This document shows, piece by piece, positions 30,912-39,079 of a stretch of 40,949 nucleotides of DNA (position 1 is its first letter; each line of letters begins with the position of its first letter). Origin of the DNA: Nitrospira sp. CG24E (GTDB lineage: Bacteria > Nitrospirota > Nitrospiria > Nitrospirales > Nitrospiraceae); contig NEWP02000014.1 in assembly GCA_002869895.2 (NCBI GenBank), positions 27,129-68,077 on the forward strand, read 5' to 3'. The translations under genes were made by a program, and so were the position numbers. The notes below the pieces were generated by a model. The model did not search any database. It was not told the DNA's origin and saw only the letters and a list, made by a program, of their open reading frames with translations.

Positions 30912-33900
30912 TCACTTTCGATCACGCTCCCAAGACATATACCGACTCCAGGGAGAATTCGGCCCATAGAAAGATGTACACTCGCTGCTCCCCGTACTCG
31001 CCTGATTACACACAGTGCCCGGATCTTTCTTCTTAGCACAGTTTCCTCCGGTACAAGTGCCTCCCGTCCCGGCGATATGGACAGCGACTTGCGAGGCCAC
31101 CCCCTCGCCAATGCCAATTCTAGTATTGTTGTTCGTATTCGCGCCGGAGGCGCTGGTCCCGATGATCGGAGACGAGTAGGCCGAACCGGTTTTGTAATAC
31201 AACGCGTAGAGATAGCTCGTCCCGGTGGAGGAACAGAAGTCGTTCGTGGGAACGAGGGTCGGAAAGAATACCGCTCCAGCAAACACGACAGGGCTGGACA
31301 CCGACCGCTCTGCCGCCATGCCGGCCGCAGTCACCAGCTTGACGTACCATCCATCCTTGCTTTGGATCAACCCCACCATCGAGTTGGCTCCCGTGGTGAC
31401 GCTCGTGAGCGTCGGATTGTTGGAATCCGTCATTTGGTTTGTCCCAGGAGCGCAGACGACACAGACCACCGCATTCGTGGTATTCACCAGATCGACGGTG
31501 TTGCAATTGGTGGTGTCTGTCTGGGTACATCCCCCATTCATCACGCTGTCTTTAATTCCGAACAAATACTGTTGCGTGGTATCGGTCTTGTCGGAGTTAC
31601 TCAAATAGCGGCCAGTTCCGAAGAAGACCCAGACCTTATTGGCATCATCAATGGTCACCGATGGCCCGGTCGTCATCGGCCCCATTTCCACCGTGGTTCC
31701 GCCCCCTGCATTGTAGTCATAGAAGTCGTCGATCATTTCCGTGGGTGATCGACTGCCTCCGTTGGCGACACCCCAGGTCGCGGTGCTGCAAGGAGCGTTC
31801 GTACAACCGCTGGTGGTCAGCCGATACATCTTGCCCCTCCAGGGCAAGGATCCGTCGTGGATCGTGCGACCGAAATAGGCGACATCGTGCCGGTAATCGA
31901 AATTCCTATCTATCGCCACGATGTTACCGAGAAAGGATCTCCAGGAACCGATTGGCATCGTGGTCACCTGCGAATTCCCGGCCCCAGGCCCGACTTTCAA
32001 ATCCACAGCATACAGCTTGGCTGATTGCGCCGGAGCGGCCGGCAAGTCTGCCGCATAGCCATTGGGCCCAGAACCGAACAAGACCATCCACTTTGCATTC
32101 GTGTTATCAGTCTTCGCATCCGCTGTGGGACTCACGCGTATCACCGCCGGAATGCCGGCTGTAAGCCCCAACCCGGCATCGCTGAAGCTCCAGAGGAGTT
32201 TGGGGTTGACATCCGGATTGGTGATATCGAGCACAAAGTACGCGCTGTAGAACGTGCGGGGCCCCCCGCCGATAGTGACCGTCATCGGAGGAGCGCCCGT
32301 GCCGGACGCACAGTTTCCACAGCTTCCTCCCATGCGAAATCCCCCGATCAGAATTGTCCCCCAGCCGTTCGGATGGTCTGCGTCCGGCGTGAAGATCCGC
32401 ACATCCGCCACGGTGGGTTTGAGATCCACATAGTAGACATGGGTGTAATCAGCCCTGGTCAACCACTGCAGCTGCGGCAGGAGTTGATAGGGAATGAACC
32501 CCCAGAGCTCGTCTCCGAGCGGGCGGCCGCTGCTGTTGTCAGTGGGATTCTTCGTGTACCATCCATGCTCAACCACGGTGGTGGTGGTCACATCGTCGCT
32601 CTTGTGGTAGTACCCGCCGTTAAAGGCGTGCAACATTCCGTCGTTCGCGCCGACATAGATGACTTCACGGCGATTTTTGTACTGCAGAGAAAACGCCGTG
32701 TAGGAAGTATCTCCATACGTGAGATCGTAGTTGGCACGCGGCGCAGCCACAATGGTGGGCGTCGAGTGGATGGGGTCGCCCAATTTCCACACCTTGTAGG
32801 TGCCGCTGCCGATCGGCACTTCCAGCATGCGGGTACGGAGCCCTGCGATTTCGTCCCCACGGATGAAGTTGATGATGTTATCCGCCGTATAGGGAGCGGC
32901 GCCGGCCCTCAGATATGGGCTCAACGTCGGCGAATTCGCGGTACTGAGCTGCATCTCCTCGCCGACATCCACCAACCCATCATTGTCGATATCCACCCAG
33001 GTCAACAGATTTCTCGCCGAGGAGGCAAGGGTGGCCAACTGTGTGCCTCCCTCCCAGAAGGGACGAATATCTTTTAGTTCCAGGCCAGGGATTGTCGGTG
33101 TCGTACTGTCGGCGGCCCCATCGCCGTTGGAATCCCCGTACTTGTCGACCAGCACTTTCCCATAGGTAGGACTGGAGATAACATTGTCGTATTTGGTCTT
33201 GATGATGTAATCGTTTTCGTAGACTAATTTTCCGTCCTGATCCGTATCTTCTCGGAAATTCCCGATGTGATCGATGAACAGCCCCTGGGCATACCCGGTC
33301 CATTTCACATTGGCTCCACCCTGCCCGACGGTGCTGGTGTAGAAGTAGGCCTGATAGACGCTCCCTTCACCGGTAGCAGAGGTGGCCAACACAGAAATAG
33401 CCGTTCCGGACGAACTCTTCCGCAAGATCGCCGTAATGGTGGCCATCAATCTATCCTGTAAGTCGTCTACGTTGGAGGACTCGAAGTAGTTATCGGGAAT
33501 TCCGTCGGTCCCTGGCGCACCGGTCGCATTGATGACCTTGTCCCACTCAGTCACCAGGTCAGGAAGATTGTTGTTGTTGCTGTCTTCAAACCCTCCCAAT
33601 TGGGCGGTGTGCATCAAGATTTCTCTGCCGGCGATGTTGCCGAAGGCAAAAAACGTGTAGACTGAAATGTTTTGGAACCCCTCCAAACAGTGCCCAGTTA
33701 CGCCAAGCACGGCAATGGTCCCATCCGTAAGGGCTGGGGCGGTTCCGTTGCAGGGCCGGAGATCATTCGTGTGGGCCCAATAGGCCACGTCATCCAGATA
33801 GTGGTTCCCACTGCTCGCATAGTCCGTCTTGTGCTCGCCTGAGGTTCCAGTGGCGGCGGGACTTGTGCCGATCAGATAGGGAGCGGTCGTGGCCGCGTTG

Positions 33901-35312
33901 GCGTTACACGTGCCATTAATGGGAGCCGTAGGACTGCTCACATCCACTCCCGTACAGTGAACCCCATGATGTCCGTGCCCGTAATCCTGAATCCCTGCTG
34001 GAATATTGGTATCCTGGGTCGGTTCCCCATCCGTCACGAGGATGACGAACGTTTTGCAGCAGCGGACCTGCGTAGGTGTCGTGGCCCAAGCAGGCGTGTG
34101 ATTGCTTCCAAAAAAGTACGGATCCCGTCCGCAGGCGTTGGTGATATAGCCGGCCCCAGCCGGGCAGGTCTCCGCGCCGGTCAGGGCACTGATTTCAGAC
34201 GCTCCTATTGAACCCACCCCCGATGCCCCAAAGGCCACGCCGTTTGAAATGCCTCCGGCAAAGGCAATGGGATAGACATAGGAACCGGGGACGTACGTGG
34301 AATTGATCTGGGCAATATAGCGGGCCGTTTCATACAGAGACTCAGCCAGAGGTGTCCAGGTCGAGGGAAACGACTCCTGGACTGCATCCACCATGGCCGC
34401 CGTATTCGTATTGAAGGTTTCCACGGTCGATCCTGAAAAGTCGATCGATTGGCGAGAACCGAGGCCCACGAGCATTCTGGCTCCATCGCCGGCCGGTTTG
34501 AATTCAAACAGCCCGAATCGAGCCTGGGGGCCAATCTGTTGAATGACCCCGATCGGCTCAGTACTGTATCCGATCTTGAGATGATACTTTCTTTGACTGT
34601 ACCCATCTCCGCAGTCGGTATTGAACGAGTTGTCATTATCGACACAGAAGTAGGCGCTGGCGACACCGATCCAGAGCTGTGCCGGGCTACCTCCCCTGTC
34701 TGCCAGTGGAATTCTTCCCACGTAGGTTGTAGCTCCTGCCCCGCCTGCATAGTCTGTATCGACTAATTCGACATTCACTCCTGTCGCCTGTGCCCGCACC
34801 GTCCTCAATGCCGGAGTTCCATTCGTCGGACAGGTTCCATCTGCAGCCCGCGCGACAAAACAGTCGCCCCCGATCATCGACTTCTTGAGGGCATCGAACC
34901 GCCGGAAGGTCGCAAAATTCAAGAAGTTTCCATCCCACTCTGTGTCAGAACAGGGCGTCGCCAAACCCGCCTTTACTGTCGCTGGCTCGAAACGCGCATC
35001 GGCGCCGCTGTCGTAGGTGTAACAGAGGAGAGGGTCAAAGTAGCCGGAGAAACTGAACGTGTTGTTGAACGGCCTATCGCCTGCATCGCTGCAATCTCCG
35101 TCGGCAGGGTTTGAGAGGTCGCAAGCCAGACCGCTCATGCTGCCGGAGTTGTCCAGCAACAGGATGATATTCGGCGCGACCTGGTCGCTGACGAAGGGCG
35201 GCACTGCATAATACTGGTCCATCGTTTGGGCCTGCAGCACACCGGGCCCGATTAGGCAACAAATCAACGAAAGCATGACGGTTCCACGAGTGGCAATACT
35301 CCGGCTCTTCAT
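30912..35312 (-). CDS. pilY1: PilY1-type pilus biogenesis/adhesion protein
   Basis: 1466 aa from the ATG at 35312 (GGAGGG lies 4 nt before it, so the ATG 13 codons upstream is rejected). A Sec signal peptide ends near VLQA. A VWA domain follows with the MIDAS DNSGS motif (54-58), then a long Cys-containing region with FVILVTDGEPTQDT. The C-terminal part resembles the PilY1 beta-propeller: GDPIHSTPTIVAAP, REVIYVGANDGMLHAFNGG, and Asp-rich loops (DTDQDGKLVYEND, DSNGDGAADS, DIDNDGLVDVGEE) that likely bind Ca2+. PilY1 sits at the pilus tip, controls extension/retraction and can mediate adhesion. The order pilX, PilY2-like, pilY1 follows the minor-pilin operon. Confidence 0.93.
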   Translation of the reverse strand: MKSRSIATRGTVMLSLICCLIGPGVLQAQTMDQYYAVPPFVSDQVAPNIILLLDNSGSMSGLACDLSNPADGDCSDAGDRPFNNTFSFSGYFDPLLCYTYDSGADARFEPATVKAGLATPCSDTEWDGNFLNFATFRRFDALKKSMIGGDCFVARAADGTCPTNGTPALRTVRAQATGVNVELVDTDYAGGAGATTYVGRIPLADRGGSPAQLWIGVASAYFCVDNDNSFNTDCGDGYSQRKYHLKIGYSTEPIGVIQQIGPQARFGLFEFKPAGDGARMLVGLGSRQSIDFSGSTVETFNTNTAAMVDAVQESFPSTWTPLAESLYETARYIAQINSTYVPGSYVYPIAFAGGISNGVAFGASGVGSIGASEISALTGAETCPAGAGYITNACGRDPYFFGSNHTPAWATTPTQVRCCKTFVILVTDGEPTQDTNIPAGIQDYGHGHHGVHCTGVDVSSPTAPINGTCNANAATTAPYLIGTSPAATGTSGEHKTDYASSGNHYLDDVAYWAHTNDLRPCNGTAPALTDGTIAVLGVTGHCLEGFQNISVYTFFAFGNIAGREILMHTAQLGGFEDSNNNNLPDLVTEWDKVINATGAPGTDGIPDNYFESSNVDDLQDRLMATITAILRKSSSGTAISVLATSATGEGSVYQAYFYTSTVGQGGANVKWTGYAQGLFIDHIGNFREDTDQDGKLVYENDYIIKTKYDNVISSPTYGKVLVDKYGDSNGDGAADSTTPTIPGLELKDIRPFWEGGTQLATLASSARNLLTWVDIDNDGLVDVGEEMQLSTANSPTLSPYLRAGAAPYTADNIINFIRGDEIAGLRTRMLEVPIGSGTYKVWKLGDPIHSTPTIVAAPRANYDLTYGDTSYTAFSLQYKNRREVIYVGANDGMLHAFNGGYYHKSDDVTTTTVVEHGWYTKNPTDNSSGRPLGDELWGFIPYQLLPQLQWLTRADYTHVYYVDLKPTVADVRIFTPDADHPNGWGTILIGGFRMGGSCGNCASGTGAPPMTVTIGGGPRTFYSAYFVLDITNPDVNPKLLWSFSDAGLGLTAGIPAVIRVSPTADAKTDNTNAKWMVLFGSGPNGYAADLPAAPAQSAKLYAVDLKVGPGAGNSQVTTMPIGSWRSFLGNIVAIDRNFDYRHDVAYFGRTIHDGSLPWRGKMYRLTTSGCTNAPCSTATWGVANGGSRSPTEMIDDFYDYNAGGGTTVEMGPMTTGPSVTIDDANKVWVFFGTGRYLSNSDKTDTTQQYLFGIKDSVMNGGCTQTDTTNCNTVDLVNTTNAVVCVVCAPGTNQMTDSNNPTLTSVTTGANSMVGLIQSKDGWYVKLVTAAGMAAERSVSSPVVFAGAVFFPTLVPTNDFCSSTGTSYLYALYYKTGSAYSSPIIGTSASGANTNNNTRIGIGEGVASQVAVHIAGTGGTCTGGNCAKKKDPGTVCNQASTGSSECTSFYGPNSPWSRYMSWERDRK

Positions 35313-35361
35313 GGCACCCTCCGTTCTTGTTGCACTACACATCCTACCCACCGTTTCTCTA

Positions 35362-35754
35362 TTAAAATGGGAGCGTCACGATCATCTGGTCGATCATGTT
35401 GCTTTGCTCTTTCTTGACGTGAAACTTTACTTCGGCACTCACTATGAGGCGACCTGGTTCGATCGCTTCTCCATGTTGATCCAGCATGACGACATCCGGC
35501 ACAACCGCATAGGTCCGCCCATCGATGTCGAGCGTCTTCTCATGGATGGCGGTAATTGTGCCGTTCTGATAACCGACCGCCACAGTGGGGGCAGGTTGAT
35601 CGTCGGCCTGCGTGACGCCGATAGCCGTGACGGAAAGGACTGTCACAGCCAACAGCATAATGCCCGCACGCACGCATAACCGACTCTGCCCATTCATCTG
35701 GTGCCCTCGCTTGAGGTTCTTCATCTTTTCCTCTGTGTGAGCGTCGGCTATCAT
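35362..35754 (-). CDS. PilY2-like secreted protein
   Basis: 130 aa from the ATG at 35754; AGGAGG is 6 nt upstream, better than the other in-frame ATGs. A signal sequence or anchor (CVRAGIMLLAVTVLSVTAIGVTQA) is followed by a small beta-barrel-like unit, GTITAIHEKTLDIDGRTYAVVPDVVMLDQHGEAIEPGRLIVSAEVKFHV. The pattern GxIxxI...L.IDGR.Y...PD...G..PG resembles PilY2 and related small proteins near minor pilin genes. The assignment rests on weak pattern likeness plus position between pilX and pilY1. Confidence 0.6.
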   Translation of the reverse strand: MIADAHTEEKMKNLKRGHQMNGQSRLCVRAGIMLLAVTVLSVTAIGVTQADDQPAPTVAVGYQNGTITAIHEKTLDIDGRTYAVVPDVVMLDQHGEAIEPGRLIVSAEVKFHVKKEQSNMIDQMIVTLPF

Positions 35755-35795
35755 GATGATCCTCCTCATCGAGCTTAATCTCAGCGGCCGCAGGT

Positions 35796-36398
35796 CTAGT
35801 ATTGTCTCCGCTGACAAAAAGAACCGTTGTGGTTGCAAACGTACACCGCTCCGACTTGACTGGTGAGCCCCGTAGTCACGTTTGTCGCCACACAGGTGAT
35901 TTGATAAAAGTAATCCTGCAGCGAGGCCCCGCCGGTAGCGGGGTCAAACTGGCTTCCGAATGCAGGATTCACATACAGTCGGTCAATGTCGCCGAACACC
36001 TGGTAGTTATTCACTGTCATCGCTAGGTTTGGTACAGAGCCCGCTCCGACCGGAAAGTCCAGGTTGCCTCCATCAATGAATAGCTCACTGTTCAACACGG
36101 CGAGATTTGTGAACGGCACCGGCCCGGGCGGAGCCGCGTTGGAGAGCAATGCTGCCGGCACGGCCGTGTTTTCGAGAAACTGAATGAGCACATTCGCGCC
36201 GGTGCTCACACAAGACTCCGCCGCGTTTGTTGAGGCTTCGCTGGCACTGACGGAACCGGCAATTTGCCGCTCAGATCCTGTGACAGCAAGTATGGAGATC
36301 CCCATCAGGGTCATGATGAGGACCACCATCATAACGGTGATAAGACTAATCCCCCGTTCGTTCCTTATCAGTGGCCCATCATTATGCCGCTCGCTCAT
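35796..36398 (-). CDS. pilX: Minor type IV pilin PilX-like
   Basis: 200 aa from the ATG at 36398 (GAGAGGA 8 nt upstream). The leader MSERHNDGPLIRNERG is followed by the hydrophobic helix ISLITVMMVVLIMTLMGISIL and VTGSERQIAGSVSASEASTNAAES, the pattern of PilX proteins; the usual Glu5 is missing, as in other PilX. Four Cys in the C-terminal region could form disulfides. PilX helps prime pilus assembly and contributes to surface contact. It begins just after the pilW stop (20 bp). Confidence 0.82.
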   Translation of the reverse strand: MSERHNDGPLIRNERGISLITVMMVVLIMTLMGISILAVTGSERQIAGSVSASEASTNAAESCVSTGANVLIQFLENTAVPAALLSNAAPPGPVPFTNLAVLNSELFIDGGNLDFPVGAGSVPNLAMTVNNYQVFGDIDRLYVNPAFGSQFDPATGGASLQDYFYQITCVATNVTTGLTSQVGAVYVCNHNGSFCQRRQY

Positions 36399-36417
36399 CG
36401 TCGTCTTCCTCTCCAGT

Positions 36418-37641
36418 TCAGGACCAGGGTCTCGCATTTCTCGTTTCCACAGTTCTGGTTACCACCCGTCGGCGTACCGATGCATAGGGAGGAATCTGGG
36501 CCGCCGCATCGCCTGCCACGAAGACTCCGCCTGCATGGGGATGGTCGTCAACCGTAAGAAAGGTAGTAGACAGGGCTCCCGGCCCAGCCTGTGAATTTCC
36601 CTCTCCAAGCCCATTATCGATCGATTGTTGCCGGGCAACGATCGACACTTGCACCATCTTGATGGCGGACGGCGTCATGGGTGGATTGTTCCAAATCTGG
36701 TTCGAGATGTAATCCCCTTGATCGAAAATCAGGTTCGCGTTCATATCGTCAATCAGACCTTCTGGCAGGATGGGAGGAAGCGCTAATAGACAGCCATCGC
36801 AGGCATAGGAAAACTGCATATCCTCGATCCCATTGACGATCGGCAGACAGGGGCTGTTCAGAACATTACAGTTCGGCAGGACGCGACCAAAGGAAGCAAC
36901 TACGGCATTGGCAATCCCGCGAACCAGGCAGGGGGCATTGCCGCCACAGACATTGTTGATGTCTGCACCGGGAGTGCCACCGGCTTGCTGCGGAATGACT
37001 TGATAGGTGATGCACTGAATGATAGATATTTGCGTCCCCGTCGGAATGACTGTGTTTGGTCCAGGCTCTGGAACCGTTAATAGGATCGGAGCCGCCGCCC
37101 CCTGCACCTGATACATGACGGCGCCGCCGAGCGAAATAAATGAGTTGGCACCGAACCCCGCCGCAGTCATTGCGGGAAGGATGGCTGGGTTGATTGCCAC
37201 ATTTACAAAGCCCGCTCCACCTAGACCAAGTGGAGCGGTGGTCTGCCACCCCAAAACACCCGGCGCGGCATAAACCGTGAGTGGCACCATGAGCGAGATT
37301 TGATCCGGTCCCGTATCAGGAACCCCGACGGTCGGATTGTTATCCCCTGGAAGAATCGGTACGGGAGTTACGCCGACGCCACAATTACCGACCGGGAGTG
37401 GATTCTTTGAGGGGTCAATTTGAGGCCCAAAGCCCGCCATCTTGATGTCGTGAGTGATCATTTCCATGGCAATGCGCGCATTCAGCTGGGCATCGGAGAT
37501 TTGCTCATTGGCCCGTACGGACTTGCCGGTTATCGTCAGCGCGGACATGCCGGCTAGCACGATCACAGAGGTCACCACAGTCGCCACCATGATCTCGACC
37601 AACGTGAATCCCTGCTCCTCTAGTTTGTCCTGCAATCTCAT
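36418..37641 (-). CDS. pilW: Minor type IV pilin PilW-like
   Basis: 407 aa. Short leader MRLQDKLEEQG then FTLVEIMVATVVTSVIVLAGM with Glu5, the prepilin peptidase site and helix. LNARIAMEMITHDIKMAGFG is diagnostic of PilW-type minor pilins. The large globular domain carries seven or more Cys (NVCGGNAPC, NSPC, CDGC), so disulfides are likely. It is 35 bp downstream of pilV and 20 bp from pilX. Confidence 0.88.
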   Translation of the reverse strand: MRLQDKLEEQGFTLVEIMVATVVTSVIVLAGMSALTITGKSVRANEQISDAQLNARIAMEMITHDIKMAGFGPQIDPSKNPLPVGNCGVGVTPVPILPGDNNPTVGVPDTGPDQISLMVPLTVYAAPGVLGWQTTAPLGLGGAGFVNVAINPAILPAMTAAGFGANSFISLGGAVMYQVQGAAAPILLTVPEPGPNTVIPTGTQISIIQCITYQVIPQQAGGTPGADINNVCGGNAPCLVRGIANAVVASFGRVLPNCNVLNSPCLPIVNGIEDMQFSYACDGCLLALPPILPEGLIDDMNANLIFDQGDYISNQIWNNPPMTPSAIKMVQVSIVARQQSIDNGLGEGNSQAGPGALSTTFLTVDDHPHAGGVFVAGDAAAQIPPYASVRRRVVTRTVETRNARPWS

Positions 37642-37675
37642 TTCCTGCGCCCGCCCCTTTCCCTATGCCGGCTTG

Positions 37676-38305
37676 TCATGGATTGTCTGGCGCAATCATC
37701 GTGTTTAACGTGACTGCTTTGGTCCCTGCTACCCAATCTGCCGACCCACCGGCAATGGTGTTTCGGCTCGATCCAATCCAAACGACGTTTACGGCAATGG
37801 CGTTTTGATTGAGCGTCGGCGGCCCCACCGGCGGCCACGGCGCCGGTGGCCACGCCCCCGCCGGCCACGGCGCTGGCCACACCGGCGGCGGCGGCGCCAC
37901 AGCAGTTACCTGTACCACAGCAACTCTCGCAGTGACCCCTACCAATCCCGATGCAAAGAGGCGAGTTTGCCATTGCAGACAATCTCCTCTCGCTACCGGC
38001 TGCGTCAAAGCATTCTGGGCACAGAGTGCGGGATTCGCTGAGGTTAGATTGATTCCGTTATAGCCATTTACAAGGTTCCGTCGATTGAACTGCATCCGCT
38101 CAACAAGCTCCGTGGCAAGGTTCGTGGCAACCGTCATTTCATTTCCGTCGCTGTTGCGCGTGAAGGACAATGTCGTCATCGCTGCCAGCCCGAGTAGTCC
38201 GATGGCGAGAATGGTCGACGAGACCATGGCTTCGAGGAGCCCGAACCCCTGCTCTCGTCGAATCCTGTTTGTCATCATGTTGCTATCCTGTCCGTTGTCG
38301 CTCAT
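37676..38305 (-). CDS. pilV: Minor type IV pilin PilV-like, with WP-rich insertion
   Basis: 209 aa. Leader MSDNGQDSNMMTNRIRREQG, then FGLLEAMVSSTILAIGLLGLA with Glu5. ATELVERMQFNRR is typical PilV. The globular domain has two Cys (C95, C109). Residues about 138-163 are a Pro/Trp/Ala-rich run encoded by imperfect tandem GGCCACGGCG-type repeats (37817-37899); such runs are uncommon in this family and may vary in length. The upstream stretch GTGAGGGGGTGAGGGG supplies both the stop of the preceding pilin and the ribosome site. Confidence 0.88.
   Translation of the reverse strand: MSDNGQDSNMMTNRIRREQGFGLLEAMVSSTILAIGLLGLAAMTTLSFTRNSDGNEMTVATNLATELVERMQFNRRNLVNGYNGINLTSANPALCAQNALTQPVARGDCLQWQTRLFASGLVGVTARVAVVQVTAVAPPPPVWPAPWPAGAWPPAPWPPVGPPTLNQNAIAVNVVWIGSSRNTIAGGSADWVAGTKAVTLNTMIAPDNP
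37817..37899. repeat. GC-rich tandem repeat inside pilV
   Basis: Imperfect units built on GGCCACGGCG/GGTGGCCACG, with flanking GGCGG runs, about 80 bp. In frame in pilV, encoding the WP-rich stretch. Candidate site of repeat-number variation. Confidence 0.6.
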
Positions 38306-38317
38306 GGCCGAAACCCC

Positions 38318-38845
38318 TCACCCCCTCACAAGCCCACTGGTTCCGCTCGGCGCGATGTTCACACGATATTGTGCCGTTGGAACCCCTCCGAGAGTCCCTC
38401 CAACCGTAATCGTCTGCACTCCCGTACCAGGCACACTCGTTCTTATCCCATAGGAGTTGAACTGGACCACTCCCCCATTTACAATGGCGCCGTTGTTGAA
38501 AACCAATGGAGTCATATGTCCCGCATCAATCGTGGTCACACCTTGAAGAGCTGGAGCGCCGGCGAGATTGGCGGTGTTCATTTGGACCACCCCATTCACA
38601 AGCACGATTTGGACGTTCAAAGTCTGGTTCGTTGTCATCGCTCTCGTACGAACCAGCACAAGGTGGCGGGTGATCTCTGAAGCCGTGACCCTCGCTTCAT
38701 AGTCCATATACATCCGCGTGAAATTCGGTATGGCTATCGCAGCCATAAGCCCGACTATCGCCACGGCGACCATGACCTCGATCAACGTAAATCCTGTCTG
38801 CCGAGACAGGATCCTATAGCGCTGTGTCTGCATACATACACCCAT
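38318..38845 (-). CDS. FimT/GspH-type minor pilin
   Basis: About 175 aa from the ATG at 38845 (or 171 from 38833). The leader ends RQTG, then FTLIEVMVAVAIVGLMAAIAIP with Glu5, and TASEITRHLVLVRTRAMTTNQ, a GspH/FimT hallmark. The rest is a small beta-rich globular domain rich in Asn/Thr/Val. It is first in the minor pilin operon, as fimT/fimU is in Pseudomonas. Upstream is a perfect palindrome (38854-38871) that overlaps the longer open frame, so starts before it are rejected. Confidence 0.85.
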   Translation of the reverse strand: MGVCMQTQRYRILSRQTGFTLIEVMVAVAIVGLMAAIAIPNFTRMYMDYEARVTASEITRHLVLVRTRAMTTNQTLNVQIVLVNGVVQMNTANLAGAPALQGVTTIDAGHMTPLVFNNGAIVNGGVVQFNSYGIRTSVPGTGVQTITVGGTLGGVPTAQYRVNIAPSGTSGLVRG

Positions 38846-38853
38846 AGCTGGCT

Positions 38854-38871
38854 GCCAATTGAGCAATTGGC
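38854..38871. promoter_or_regulatory. Perfect palindrome just upstream of the minor pilin operon
   Basis: GCCAATTGAGCAATTGGC has 8-bp arms and a 2-nt centre, ending 8 bp before the likely start of the first pilin gene. It is a candidate operator or 5'-UTR hairpin; the regulator is unknown. Confidence 0.4.
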
Positions 38872-38996
38872 ATGCCGACAATTTTGCATGTGCATGGATC
38901 TCTAACTTGTTGTTTTTCAGCCTATCATCTGCTCTGTTGTACGGCCGAAACTGAGCAGGTTTCGGATAGAGATCGACAAATTACGGCACAGCAAGC

Positions 38997-39011
38997 GCAC
39001 ATTTTGTGCCG
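38997..39011 (-). promoter_or_regulatory. Candidate sigma-54 promoter element
   Basis: On the minus strand CGGCACAAAATGTGC shows GG and GC dinucleotides 10 bases apart, close to the -24/-12 consensus TGGCAC-N5-TTGC, about 150 nt upstream of the first minor pilin gene. Pilin genes often use sigma-54. It also reads as a palindrome (GCACA-AAA-TGTGC), so an activator site is an alternative. Confidence 0.3.
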
Positions 39012-39079
39012 CTCTGCCAAGGGGTAAGCCGCCTATAGAGATCATAGGAAGCAGTCGGTAGGGCGTCGGAATTTCTCCC

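Noticed and set aside
30810-31748. Plus-strand open frames of 300+ codons opposite pilY1
   Set aside because: They are antisense shadows of a well-supported long gene with no family match.
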